From: Nocardiopsis sinuspersici
Lineage (GTDB): Bacteria; Actinomycetota; Actinomycetes; Streptosporangiales; Streptosporangiaceae
Assembly (NCBI GenBank): GCA_008638415.1
Contig: VWVT01000010.1
Span: forward strand, 186,001 to 250,000
Reading direction: 5' to 3'
Length of the DNA stretch: 64,000 nt
The position numbers and the translations under genes are program-made. This document shows, piece after piece, positions 34,668-43,832 of the stretch (position 1 is the stretch's first letter; every line of letters starts with the position of its first letter). The notes beneath the pieces are model-generated. The model saw only the letters and a list, made by a program, of their open reading frames with translations, ran no database searches and was not told the origin of the DNA.

Positions 34668-35644
34668 TGCGCTACACCACCATCGGCGACCGCCGGGTCA
34701 GCGCCCTGTGCCTGGGCGCGATGAAGTTCGGCAGCGAGACCGACGACGCCACCTCCGCCGCCGTACTCGACCGCTTCGTGGAGGCCGGGGGCACCTTCGT
34801 GGACACCGCCGACTGCTACCAGTTCTGGGTGGAGGGCTTCGAGGGGCACGAGAGCGAGACCTTCCTGGGCCGGTGGCGCCGCGAGCGCGGGATCACCGAC
34901 GAGGTCGTGATCGCCACCAAGCTCGGCGCGCAGCCCACCGTGCCGGGAACCGGGCTGGAGACCAAGGAGGGCCTGTCCGCCGAGGTCGTGGCGGCGGCCG
35001 CCGAGCGCAGCCGCCGGCGCCTGGGCGTGGACCGGCTGGACGTGCTGTACGCCCACCAGGAGGACGAGAGGACCCCGCTGGAGGAGACCCTGGGCGCCTT
35101 CGCCGAGCTCGTCGACGAGGGCTCCGTCGAGAACGTGGGCCTGAGCAACCACCGCTCCTGGAAGCTGGAGCGGGCCCGCGCCGTCACCGAGGCCCGGGGC
35201 TGGCCGCGCCCCCGTGTGCTGCAGTACCGGTACAGCTACCTGCAGCCCCGGTTCGACGTGCCGCTACGGTCCATGGGGCACATGCACATCACCCCCGAGC
35301 TGCTCGACTTCGTCCGGGCCGAGGCCGCCGAGGGCCGTGAGCACACGCTGGTGGCCTACACCCCGCTCCTGTGGGGCGCCTACACCCGCCCGGAGAAGGC
35401 CGCCGAGCTGGACGGGGCCTACGACCACCCGGGCACGCCCGCCCGCCTGGCCGCGCTGGACGAGGTCGTCCGGGAGACCGGGGCCACCCGCAACCAGGTC
35501 GTGCTCGCCTGGCTGATGGACAGTGACCCGAGCGTGGTGCCGCTGGTGGGGGTGAGTTCCCTGGAGCAGTTGAACGAGGCGATCGAGGCCACCGACCTGG
35601 TGCTCAGTGAGGAGCAGTGGCGGCGCCTGGCCGAGGCGGGGTAG
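34667..35644 (+). CDS. Aldo/keto reductase
   Basis: 325 residues. An NADPH-dependent TIM-barrel reductase of carbonyl compounds. Start LCLGAMKFGS, then FVDTADCYQFW (catalytic Asp and Tyr), VVIATKLGAQ (catalytic Lys), RLDVLYAHQED (catalytic His position), VGLSNH, and the C-terminal NADP-binding VPLVGVSSLEQLNEA. The tetrad is complete. It is translationally coupled to the MerR gene (TGATG), so it is presumably induced by that regulator's signal. Substrate unknown. A 12-bp hairpin follows the stop. Confidence 0.92.
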   Translation: MRYTTIGDRRVSALCLGAMKFGSETDDATSAAVLDRFVEAGGTFVDTADCYQFWVEGFEGHESETFLGRWRRERGITDEVVIATKLGAQPTVPGTGLETKEGLSAEVVAAAAERSRRRLGVDRLDVLYAHQEDERTPLEETLGAFAELVDEGSVENVGLSNHRSWKLERARAVTEARGWPRPRVLQYRYSYLQPRFDVPLRSMGHMHITPELLDFVRAEAAEGREHTLVAYTPLLWGAYTRPEKAAELDGAYDHPGTPARLAALDEVVRETGATRNQVVLAWLMDSDPSVVPLVGVSSLEQLNEAIEATDLVLSEEQWRRLAEAG

Positions 35645-35655
35645 CGCGGACGGAC

Positions 35656-35684
35656 CGGGCCCGTCCGCTCGGCGGACGGGCCCG
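35656..35684 (+). terminator. Hairpin after the aldo/keto reductase
   Basis: Perfect 12-bp stem CGGGCCCGTCCG (35656-35667) / CGGACGGGCCCG (35673-35684), CTCGG loop, no T-tract. The remaining gap to 35944 is AT-richer around 35810-35870 and probably holds the next promoter; no other gene is seen there. Confidence 0.65.
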
Positions 35685-35944
35685 AGGCCCCGGGGAGGTC
35701 GGCCCCCGGACGCCGTGCCCCTGGCCGGCGCGGTCGTGTTCGGCGTGCGGACCGCCCGGCGCGGCGCGTAGTGGCACGGGCGAAGCCGGAACCGAGGCCG
35801 GGGTCGGTCACCAATCTTGGATAAACCACGCGTAACACCACATATGTAAGATCGCTCGGTTTTACGATGCCTTGACCGGATACCTTCCTAGTGGCGGCGG
35901 AGCGGCCGCGCCGTCTCGGTCCGCGAACCCGTGGGAGGGGCGAC

Positions 35945-38353
35945 TTGCCGGAGAGCATGTACCACCAGATCCACTTCGCCTGGGCCGAACCCACCCTCCT
36001 CGGCCGGTCCGGCCCCGGTCCGGCGGCCTCCTCCCTTCCCGAGTCCGAGCAGCCCGTGCTGCGCTCGTGGCGCGACCGCCTCGTCCCCGCGCTCACCGCC
36101 GACTACCGGTCCGCGCTGCCGGGGAAGGACCCCGCCGACTACCCCGAGACCCTCTGGGCCCGCGCCTACCCCGACGGGCAGGCCGCCCTGGTCTACCGGT
36201 GGCCCGGCGACGTCAGATCCGCGCACGCCTGGGCCATCGTGGGACCGGCGTACGGACTCGCCCTGCCGCGTGTGCTGTCCCTGCACGAGAACCCCAACAC
36301 CCGCCCCGCCCAACGCCGGCCGCCGGTACCCGGCTGGGCGACCATGGCCACCCTGCCCGTGCCCGAGCCCTGGGAGCGCACCGCGACCCCCGGGGCCGTG
36401 CGCACCCGTGACAGGCGCGCGGCCGAGACCGCGGTCGAGGACGAGCCGATCCTGGTCGGTGCCGTGGCCGCCGCCCTGTACCGCCCCGACCTGCCGGTCC
36501 ACATCGCCCTGGAACCCGAGCGCGCCGACCTGTGGCAGGCGGTGCAGCTGCGCTTCCTGTGGGGCGTGCACCGGGCACTGCACGACGTGCTCACTCCGCC
36601 CCGCGCCATTCCGGCGGCCGGGTGGAGCTGGTCGTTCTCCACCTACGACCCGGTGCTGGGCACCGCGGAGGGCCAGCACCTGGCCTTCGGCCCGCCCGTC
36701 CCCGGTACCCCGTCGCCCTTCCTCAACCCCCCGGCCCCCGACTACCGGAAGACCGCGGAGGGGCTCGTGACCGTCCTGCGGGAGGAGGGCGGGGACGCGC
36801 TCGCCGCACACCTGCGCGAGCGCGGTGTGCCCGACGCCCCGACCTTCGCCGACCGCCGCGCCCTGCTCCGCGACTGGCTCGATCCCCGGCCCCGCTCCAC
36901 CGTCGGCGTCCCCGCCGGTGCCGCGGACGGCGTCCCCGCATCCGGGCGCCTTCCCGGCGGCGGGGACCCCGCTTCCGAACGAACCTCCGGAGGAGGGGCC
37001 GACGCCGGGACGCCCCTTCCCGACCTGCCCGAGGCGGAGGAGCCGGGGGAGGAGGAGACCGGACCGCAGCCGCTCTCCGAGCGCCGCCCCTCCCCGGACC
37101 GGCCGGGAGCGGAGGACGCCGTGCCCGTGCCCGCGGCCGGTACCGCCGCGCACGTGCCCGGCGGACAGCGCTCGCTGAGGGGGATCACCAGGGAGGGGGC
37201 GTCCGGCTCCCCCGGCGGGACCGGTGCGCCGGGACGCGGCGACGGCTCCACCGACCGGACCGGTGGGGAGGGCCGCGCGGCGCACGGCTCGCCGCACGAG
37301 GACAACGAGGCGCTCTGGCCCGAGACCGTCCCCGAGCCCGAGCCCCTCCCGGAGGATCCCGCCCCCGACGACTCGAAGGACGCGCCCGGACCGGGCCCGG
37401 ACCCGTCCGGCCGGCCCCGGATCTTCGGGGCGCCCGAGCCCCGAGGGCTCCGGGAACCCCGCGGACCGCGCGTCGTCCGGGACGCGCCGGAACCCGGGGA
37501 GGACGCCACGGGACTCCAGGAGGAGGTGGCGAAGGCGCAGGACGGGGAAGTCCCTCCCGTACCGTCCCAGGACACCTTCGGCACGGGTGGGCCAGTCAGT
37601 TCGAACAAGCCCACGGAACCACCCCCGGAGTCCCTCGAACCCCAGGAACCGCCTCGGCCCCAGGACGAGTGGACCGTCGCGGCGTCCCCCGTACCCCCGG
37701 AGACACCGGGCCGGTCGGACGGGGTCCCCGAGCCGTCGAAGGGCCCCGACCTCACGGACGGCCCCGAGGACCGGACGCCCGCCGACGCGCCGCCCCTGCC
37801 GGTGGTCCCCGGGACCGGCGCGGGCGGAGTCGGCGCCACGGCCGGAACCGGTACCGCGGCGGAGGCGCCGTCCGACTACGCGGCCGAGACCGAACCCGAG
37901 CCCGGTGAGGCACTCGGGGAGGAGGACTCGGACAACAACTGGCCCACCCAGTACGTCGACCTGCCACTGTCCCGGCTGGAGCGCTGGCACTCCAGACACG
38001 GGCCGGAGGGCGCGCGCGTCGACGTCGTCGACGTCCGCGCCGCCGTCAGAGCCGAACGCGCCGAACTGCAGCGGGTCCGCGAGGAACGCGACCACTACCA
38101 CGCGGAGGTGCAGGAGCTGCGACGCGAGGTCGCCCGCCTGGAACGCCCCTGGCTGGAGGGGCCGGGCGAGGACGGTGACGCTTCCGAGGCGTCCCGTTCC
38201 CGCCGATGGCCCGCCCCCGCCCTGGTGCTGATCCTCCTGGCCGCCTTCCTCGCCACCGGTCTGGAGGCGGGCGCCCGCTTCGGCCTGGGCACCACGGACC
38301 TGCTCGGCCTGCTGGCCGCGAGGATCACCGGTGCATCCTGGTGGCCCCTCTGA
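35945..38353 (+). CDS. Large protein: N-terminal globular domain, long disordered linker, coiled coil and C-terminal membrane helix
   Basis: 802 residues. The N-terminal ~300 residues (MYHQIHFAWAEPTLLGRSG, AIVGPAYGLALPRVLSLHEN, LWQAVQLRFLWGVHRAL) are globular and resemble the N-terminal domain of actinobacterial GTPase-associated protein 1 families; I hold this loosely. Residues about 320-670 are a Pro/Glu/Gly/Ser-rich disordered linker. Next come a heptad-like coiled coil (RAAVRAERAELQRVREERDH, about 705-745) and a transmembrane helix (ALVLILLAAFLATGLEAGAR, about 765-785). So it is probably a tail-anchored cytosolic protein. The TTG start is chosen for GGAGG at 6 nt; ATG four codons later is possible. 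No GTPase partner is adjacent. Confidence 0.6.
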   Translation: MPESMYHQIHFAWAEPTLLGRSGPGPAASSLPESEQPVLRSWRDRLVPALTADYRSALPGKDPADYPETLWARAYPDGQAALVYRWPGDVRSAHAWAIVGPAYGLALPRVLSLHENPNTRPAQRRPPVPGWATMATLPVPEPWERTATPGAVRTRDRRAAETAVEDEPILVGAVAAALYRPDLPVHIALEPERADLWQAVQLRFLWGVHRALHDVLTPPRAIPAAGWSWSFSTYDPVLGTAEGQHLAFGPPVPGTPSPFLNPPAPDYRKTAEGLVTVLREEGGDALAAHLRERGVPDAPTFADRRALLRDWLDPRPRSTVGVPAGAADGVPASGRLPGGGDPASERTSGGGADAGTPLPDLPEAEEPGEEETGPQPLSERRPSPDRPGAEDAVPVPAAGTAAHVPGGQRSLRGITREGASGSPGGTGAPGRGDGSTDRTGGEGRAAHGSPHEDNEALWPETVPEPEPLPEDPAPDDSKDAPGPGPDPSGRPRIFGAPEPRGLREPRGPRVVRDAPEPGEDATGLQEEVAKAQDGEVPPVPSQDTFGTGGPVSSNKPTEPPPESLEPQEPPRPQDEWTVAASPVPPETPGRSDGVPEPSKGPDLTDGPEDRTPADAPPLPVVPGTGAGGVGATAGTGTAAEAPSDYAAETEPEPGEALGEEDSDNNWPTQYVDLPLSRLERWHSRHGPEGARVDVVDVRAAVRAERAELQRVREERDHYHAEVQELRREVARLERPWLEGPGEDGDASEASRSRRWPAPALVLILLAAFLATGLEAGARFGLGTTDLLGLLAARITGASWWPL

Positions 38354-38431
38354 GCCGGTGGAGCGCCCTGTCCACCCGCGCGGCGGTCGGTGACGCACCC
38401 CGCGCCCCCGTGCATCTCGTGTGACCCGGCC

Positions 38432-40765
38432 TCACTCCCGGTCGAGGCGGCCCAGCACGTCCGGCAGCTCCCCGGTGTGCGCGACCGTCAACCGGCGCGT
38501 GGCCCGGGTGACCGCCACGTACAGGTCGTTGGCACCGCGCGGCTGCGCCAGCAGGGCGTCTGGTTCCACGACCACCACCGAGTCGAACTCCAGCCCCTTG
38601 GCCTCGGTCGCGGTCAGTACCACCACCGCCTCCTCCAGGGCGTCCCGGCCCGACCCCGAACCGCCCGGTCCCGGGCGGGCGGCCGCGGGCAGCGCCGCCG
38701 CCACCGCGTCCAGGCACCGGTCGGCGGTGACCACCGCGACCCTGCCCGAACCGATCCTTCGAATCTCCCCGTCGACCAGGCCGGGCAGGCCCTCCTCCAG
38801 CGACGCCAGCCGCACCGCGCACGGCGGATCGCCCTCCTCGCGCACCGACTCGGGCACCTCCTCGTCCGGCGCGGCCTCACGCAGCACGTCGGCGGCCACC
38901 GCCATGATCGGCGCCGGGGTCCGGTAGTTCACCCGCAGCCGCTCCACGTGCACCTTGTCCCGCGCGTACGGCTCCAGCGCGGCCGTCCACGACCGGGCCC
39001 CCGCCGCACTGCTGGTCTGGGCCACGTCGCCCACCACGGTCAACGACCGCGTCGGCACCCTGCGCATCACCGTGCGCCAGGCCATCGGCGACAGCTCCTG
39101 GGCCTCGTCCACGATGACGTGACCGTACGTCCACTCACGGTCCGCCCCCGCACGGTCGGCGGTGGTGAGCGACGGACCGGTGTCACGGTGCCGGTCCGCC
39201 ATCATGGAGACGTCTATCGCGTCGGCCTGGATGATCTGGTCCTCGAACAGGCCGCCGAGCTCCAGCACCCCCTGTGCGTACTGCTCCTCCTCGGCCCGCT
39301 CGGCCTCGGCGCGGCGCTCGCGCGCACGCTCGGCGCTGTCGTCGTGCCCCAGCAGCTCGGCGGCCTCGTCCAGCAGCGGAACGTCCTCCACGGTCCACGG
39401 CGGCTCGGGGGCGCGGGCCAGGGACGCGCACGCCTCGGCGCCGATCCCGGCCCGGGCCCCGACCCGCTCCAGCGCCGCGGGGTCGGCGAACAGATCGCGC
39501 AGCAGCCGCTGCGGGGTCAGGTACGGCCACAATCCGTCCAGCGCCTCCCGTACCGGGTCCTCGTGCCAGAGCCGCTCACCGACGAAGGGCAGGTCCTCCT
39601 CGGCCACGGGGCGGCCCAGCAGCTTCGACTCGGAGTGCGCCAGTTCCTCGAGCAGGGTCTTCACCACGTACTTGCGTGCCGTGTTGTGCGGCAGGCGCAG
39701 GCCCCGCGCGGTCCGCAGCACGTGCTCGCACAGCGCGCCGGACACGGTGAGAACGCCCGCGTCGGTCTCCACGAGCAGGTCCTCACCGCCGAACGCCTCC
39801 TCGGGCGTGCGCCGGCGGTCGTCCACGGCCGCGTGCAGCAGGTCGGCCATCCCAGGCGAGCCCTTCACCGCGGCGACGTCGTGCGCGTCGTGCGCGGAGG
39901 CCGCCACTCCCGGAAGCAGCTCCCCGACCGTGCGCATGACCACGTCGGTCTCCCCGAGGGCGGGCAGCACGTCGCTGACGTAGCGCAGGAACGCCGGGTT
40001 GGGGCCCACCACCAGCACCCCGCGCCGCTCCAACACGGCGCGGTGGGTGTAGAGCAGGTAGGCGGCCCGGTGCAGGGCCGCGACGGTCTTGCCGGTGCCG
40101 GGACCGCCCTGGACCACCAGGACCCCGGCCAGCCGGGCACGGATGACCCGGTCCTGCTCGGTCTGGATGGTGGCGACGATGTCGCCCATGCGCCCGGTCC
40201 GTCCCTGGTTCAGTGACGCGAGCAGCGCCGCCTCGCCGACCAGCTGGCGGCGGTCGGTGTCGGTCAGACCGTCGGGGTCGAACACGTCGTCGTCGATCCC
40301 GACCACCCTGCGGCGGCGTACCCGCAGGTGGCGACGGCGGGTGAGCCCCTGCGGGTCACCCGGGGTGGCGGCGTAGAAGGGACGGGCGGCCGGAGCGCGC
40401 CAGTCCACGAGGATGGTCCCGTACTCGGCGTCGCGCAGCCCGATCCGGCCCACGTAGCGGGTCTCGCGCCCCTCGTCCTCGTCGGAGCCGCTCCCGTCCT
40501 CCTCGGCCAGGTCGATCCGGCCGAAGCACAGGCCCTCCTCGACCGACCCGAGCTGGGCCTGGCGGCGGGCCTGCTCGTAGGAGCGCGTCTCGCGTTCCAC
40601 GGCGGCCGCGAAGCCCCCGCGCTCCTGCATGTGGGCGGCGGCGAGCTGGTCGGCGGTGCGCGCGCGCAGGGCGTCCAGGCGCTCGTACATCGCACTGACC
40701 CGGGCCTGTTCCACGGCCAGGGCGGCCGACGAGGCCTCCTCGGCGTCCACTTGACAGAAATCCAT
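38432..40765 (-). CDS. HelD/HelR-like UvrD-family ATPase (RNA polymerase recycling type)
   Basis: 777 residues. An N-terminal long coiled coil (about 1-75) and a domain with DWRAPAARPFYAATP (about 130) are typical of HelD proteins rather than UvrD/Rep. Then Walker A GGPGTGKTV (about 215), Walker B/motif II VIVDEAQELSPMAW (about 540), VVGDVAQT, VNYRTPAPI, and motifs V/VI ATEAKGLEFDSVVVV and YVAVTRATRRL. HelD enzymes pull stalled RNA polymerase off DNA; the related HelR gives rifamycin tolerance. I see no rifamycin-associated element upstream. The ATG has no RBS; a TACACT -10 box lies about 20 nt upstream on the minus strand. Confidence 0.85.
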   Translation of the reverse strand: MDFCQVDAEEASSAALAVEQARVSAMYERLDALRARTADQLAAAHMQERGGFAAAVERETRSYEQARRQAQLGSVEEGLCFGRIDLAEEDGSGSDEDEGRETRYVGRIGLRDAEYGTILVDWRAPAARPFYAATPGDPQGLTRRRHLRVRRRRVVGIDDDVFDPDGLTDTDRRQLVGEAALLASLNQGRTGRMGDIVATIQTEQDRVIRARLAGVLVVQGGPGTGKTVAALHRAAYLLYTHRAVLERRGVLVVGPNPAFLRYVSDVLPALGETDVVMRTVGELLPGVAASAHDAHDVAAVKGSPGMADLLHAAVDDRRRTPEEAFGGEDLLVETDAGVLTVSGALCEHVLRTARGLRLPHNTARKYVVKTLLEELAHSESKLLGRPVAEEDLPFVGERLWHEDPVREALDGLWPYLTPQRLLRDLFADPAALERVGARAGIGAEACASLARAPEPPWTVEDVPLLDEAAELLGHDDSAERARERRAEAERAEEEQYAQGVLELGGLFEDQIIQADAIDVSMMADRHRDTGPSLTTADRAGADREWTYGHVIVDEAQELSPMAWRTVMRRVPTRSLTVVGDVAQTSSAAGARSWTAALEPYARDKVHVERLRVNYRTPAPIMAVAADVLREAAPDEEVPESVREEGDPPCAVRLASLEEGLPGLVDGEIRRIGSGRVAVVTADRCLDAVAAALPAAARPGPGGSGSGRDALEEAVVVLTATEAKGLEFDSVVVVEPDALLAQPRGANDLYVAVTRATRRLTVAHTGELPDVLGRLDRE

Positions 40766-40936
40766 CTGCTTGGTATGCTCCGTAGTGTAGGGCTTTTGTG
40801 GTTAGTTCTAGAAGTGGCAGTGAACTCCACAGCTTAACACGGCGCCGCGCCTCCACGCGAGCGCCTTCGCACGTGCTGACGCTCCCGTGGTCCGCGCCGG
40901 GAGGCCTTCGCGTGGGACACGGCCCGGGTTCCAGCC

Positions 40937-41026
40937 CTCTGCCTCTGCCTCTGCCTCTGCCTCTGCCTCTGCCTCTGCCTCTGCCTCTGCCTCTGCCTCT
41001 GCCTCTGCCTCTGCCTCTGCCTCTGC
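40937..41026. repeat. Hexanucleotide microsatellite (CTCTGC) x 15
   Basis: Ninety bases of perfect CTCTGC repeats, flanked by unique sequence, in the gap between the helicase gene (left) and the trp leader (right). All six frames stay open through it (Leu-Pro, Ser-Ala, Arg-Gly, Glu-Ala runs), but none has other coding evidence. It begins about 190 bp upstream of the trp leader -10 box and ends 186 bp from it. Confidence 0.97.
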
Positions 41027-41225
41027 CGCGTCGCCGCGCTCCCGGGGCGGGGACGGCCGCATTACGGCCACGCACCGGGAGACCACGGGTGGCGTGGCGG
41101 GAGGAGCGGCTGCGCCAGGTGCGCGGGACCCCCGGGCGAAGGCGCAACCGGGAACCCGGTGCCCGGGAGAACACGACGCGGTGTCTCCCTCCCCAGAACC
41201 CTCCGCACCCGCTACACTCATGCGC

Positions 41226-41270
41226 ATGCGACACACGACCACCCAGGCCCAGTGGTGGCGCCGCCCCTAG
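41226..41270 (+). CDS. trpL: trp leader peptide
   Basis: Fourteen codons, MRHTTTQAQWWRRP, with tandem Trp codons just before the stop, followed at once by an attenuator. TACACT (41213-41218) ends 7 nt before this ATG, so the leader is probably leaderless; an in-frame ATG two codons earlier (41220) would give 16 residues. Ribosome stalling on the Trp codons would control read-through into trpEG. Confidence 0.85.
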   Translation: MRHTTTQAQWWRRP

Positions 41271-41334
41271 GCGGTGCTCCGAGTGCGCATACCCATGCAG
41301 CGACCGCCCCGGACCGGCGGTCGTTTCCTGTTTT
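41258..41334 (+). promoter_or_regulatory. trp transcription attenuator (segments 1-4 with terminator)
   Basis: Segment 1 GCGCCGCC (41258-41265) pairs with segment 2 GGCGGTGC (41270-41277) over the leader stop. Segment 2 GGCGGT (41270-41275) can instead pair with segment 3 ACCGCC (41303-41308) as antiterminator. Segment 3 CGACCGCC (41301-41308) pairs with segment 4 GGCGGTCG (41316-41323), followed by TTTCCTGTTTT, as terminator. All four pairings are visible in the sequence, a complete classical attenuator. Confidence 0.85.
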
Positions 41335-41390
41335 CACGGCCCCGGCCGGTGTGACCCACCCCGACCGACCACAGTGCCAAAGGACCGGCC

Positions 41391-43628
41391 GTGAACCCCA
41401 GCGACGTACAGACCACCACGTACCGCACCCAGGGCGGCGTGACCGTCCACCGCAGCGCGACCCCCTGTGACCCCGAGGTCCTCGCCGAACTCGTCCGGTC
41501 GGTCGAGTACCGGCGCGGCGGCGTCCTCTCCTCCGGCATGGAGTATCCGGGCCGCTACGACCGCTGGCACCTGGGCTACGTCGACCCCTGCCTGGAGATC
41601 ACCACGCGCGGGCGCGCCGTCACCGCCACCGCCCTCAACGACCGCGGCCGCGTCCTGCTGCCCGTCCTGGCCGGGGCCCTGTACTCCGCCGGAGTCCCCG
41701 ACCCCGACGACGCCACGGCCGACCTCGGGCACGGCCGCGTCGCCGTCACCGTCCCCGAGCCCGACCCCGGCGCGTTCTTCACGGAGGAGGAGCGCAGCCG
41801 CCGTCCCAGCGTCTTCACCGCCCTGCGCGCGGTCCTGGCCGCCCTGCACAGCCCCGAGGACACCAACCTGGGCCTGTACGGCGCCTTCGGCTACGACCTC
41901 GCCTTCCAGTTCGAGCCCATCGAGCGGCACATCGACCGCGACCCCGACGACCGCGACCTGGTCCTGCACCTGCCCGACGCCGTCATCGTCCGCGACCGCA
42001 AGCGCGAGACGTGCGTGCGCTACACCTACGACTTCACCGTCCCCGCCGACGGGGACCGCGCCGAGGCCACCACCCGCGGACTTCCGCGAGAGACCGAGCT
42101 CACCCCGCCCGTGGTCGCCACCGAGGTGCCCGAGGGGCCCGAACCCGGCTCCTACGCGCGCGTCGTGGCCAAGGCCAAGGAGAAGTTCCGCCGCGGCGAC
42201 CTGTTCGAGGTCGTACCCGGCCACCGCACCTACGCCCGCTGCTCCTCGCCGGCCCGCTTCTACGAGCTGCTGCGCGAGCGCAACCCCGCCCCCTACGAGT
42301 TCTTCTTCAACCTCGGCGGGGGCGAGTACCTGGTCGGCGCCTCCCCGGAGATGTTCGTGCGGGTCAGCGGCGAGCCCGGCACCGGGCAGAGGGTCGAGAC
42401 CTGCCCGATCTCGGGCACCATCCGCCGCGGCGAGGACGCCCTGGGCGACGCCGAGAACATCCAGGAACTGCTCTCCTCGGTCAAGGAGAAGTCCGAGCTG
42501 ACCATGTGCACCGACGTGGACCGCAACGACAAGTCCCGCGTGTGCGAGCCGGGCAGCGTCAGGGTGATCGGCCGCCGCCAGATCGAGATGTACTCGCGCC
42601 TGATCCACACCGTCGACCACATCGAGGGCACCCTGCGCCGTGAGCTCGACGCGCTGGACGCCTTCCTCACCCACATGTGGGCGGTCACCGTCACGGGAGC
42701 GCCCAAGACCTGGGCGATGCGGTTCATCGAGCAGAACGAGACCAGCCCCCGCCGCTGGTACGGCGGTGCCGTCGGCGTCCTGAACTTCGACGGCTCCATG
42801 AACACCGGCCTCACCCTGCGCACCGCCCACATCCGCGACGGGGTGGCCGCCGTGCGAGCGGGCGCCACCCTGCTCTACGACTCCGACCCCGAGGCCGAGG
42901 AGAAGGAGACCTTCCTCAAGGCGCGGGCCCTGCTGGAGACCCTCGCCCTGGGAGAGCGGATCGGAGAGCGGGAGGAGGGCGCCGGGAGCACGGAGGAGGC
43001 CGACGCGGCCCCCGCCGAACTCCCCGGCCGGGGCATGAGGGTGCTGCTGGTGGACCACGAGGACTCCTTCGTCAACACCCTGGCCGACTACGTACGCCGC
43101 CACGGGGCCGAGGTGACCACCGTCCGCTACGGGTTCGACGCCTCCCTGCTCGACCGGCTCTCCCCCGACCTGGTGGTCCTCTCACCCGGTCCCGGCCTGC
43201 CCGTGGACTTCGGGATGTCGGCCCTGCTGGACGAGCTCGCCGCGCGCCGCCTGCCGGTGTTCGGGGTGTGCCTGGGGCTACAGGGAATGGTGGAGCATGC
43301 CGGGGGAGAACTGCGCACCCTGGACGATCCGGTGCACGGCAAGCCCGGCCGTGTCCGGGTGTCCGGTGGTGAACTCCTCACCGGGTTGGACGGCGGTGAC
43401 GCCTTCCCGGCGGCCCGCTACCACTCCACCTACACCGTCCCCGACCTGGTGAAGCGCTTCGAGGTCACCGCGGTCCTGGACGGCGAGGCCGGCGAGGAGC
43501 CTGTCGTGATGGCGGTCGAGGACCCGGCCGCGCGGTGGTACGCGGTCCAGTTCCACCCCGAGTCGATCCTCACCGCGGCCGTCGGGGAGGGCATCGTGGC
43601 ACAGGCACTGCGCCTGGCCCGCGGCTGA
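41391..43628 (+). CDS. trpEG: Fused anthranilate synthase TrpE-TrpG
   Basis: 745 residues. It makes anthranilate from chorismate and glutamine, the first step of Trp synthesis. The TrpE part (about 1-530) has PYEFFFNLGGGEYLVGASPE, TCPISGTIRRGED and CTDVDRNDKSRV. The glutamine amidotransferase part (about 545-745) has VLLVDHEDSFVNTL, LSPGPGLP, the Cys nucleophile in FGVCLGLQG, and His/Glu in VQFHPESI. Rhizobial TrpE(G) is built the same way and has the similar RRG-VLSS-EYPGRYDRW start. GTG with AAAGGA at 6 nt. The leader peptide and attenuator upstream mark it as the Trp-biosynthesis enzyme rather than a phenazine enzyme. Confidence 0.95.
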   Translation: MNPSDVQTTTYRTQGGVTVHRSATPCDPEVLAELVRSVEYRRGGVLSSGMEYPGRYDRWHLGYVDPCLEITTRGRAVTATALNDRGRVLLPVLAGALYSAGVPDPDDATADLGHGRVAVTVPEPDPGAFFTEEERSRRPSVFTALRAVLAALHSPEDTNLGLYGAFGYDLAFQFEPIERHIDRDPDDRDLVLHLPDAVIVRDRKRETCVRYTYDFTVPADGDRAEATTRGLPRETELTPPVVATEVPEGPEPGSYARVVAKAKEKFRRGDLFEVVPGHRTYARCSSPARFYELLRERNPAPYEFFFNLGGGEYLVGASPEMFVRVSGEPGTGQRVETCPISGTIRRGEDALGDAENIQELLSSVKEKSELTMCTDVDRNDKSRVCEPGSVRVIGRRQIEMYSRLIHTVDHIEGTLRRELDALDAFLTHMWAVTVTGAPKTWAMRFIEQNETSPRRWYGGAVGVLNFDGSMNTGLTLRTAHIRDGVAAVRAGATLLYDSDPEAEEKETFLKARALLETLALGERIGEREEGAGSTEEADAAPAELPGRGMRVLLVDHEDSFVNTLADYVRRHGAEVTTVRYGFDASLLDRLSPDLVVLSPGPGLPVDFGMSALLDELAARRLPVFGVCLGLQGMVEHAGGELRTLDDPVHGKPGRVRVSGGELLTGLDGGDAFPAARYHSTYTVPDLVKRFEVTAVLDGEAGEEPVVMAVEDPAARWYAVQFHPESILTAAVGEGIVAQALRLARG

Positions 43629-43832
43629 GCCGGGCCGCCCGCACCACCCCCGCCACCCCGCCCTCCGGCGGGGTCCGCGCGTGGCGCTCCTCACGCGCGG
43701 GCCCCCGGTCCCTTCGGGCCCGCGGCCACTCCGGCACCCCGTACACGGCCTCTCACCTGCGTTGAGACTTCTTTTCCACAAACACAGCCAACCAAAAAGT
43801 TTGATCAACCTGTTACGGGACAGTGGTTGTAT

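Noticed and set aside
35888..38398. 836-codon minus-strand frame opposite the large tail-anchored protein
   Set aside because: Gly/Arg/Leu-rich with no RBS or domain; the plus frame has an RBS, a coiled coil and a membrane helix.
40356..41394. Open frames with Arg-Gly, Glu-Ala, Ser-Ala or Leu-Pro repeats
   Set aside because: All are translations of the CTCTGC microsatellite in different frames; none has coding evidence outside the repeat.
41391..43628. Phenazine-type PhzE for the fused TrpE-TrpG protein
   Set aside because: No phz genes are nearby and a Trp-codon leader with attenuator precedes it, which marks a tryptophan gene.
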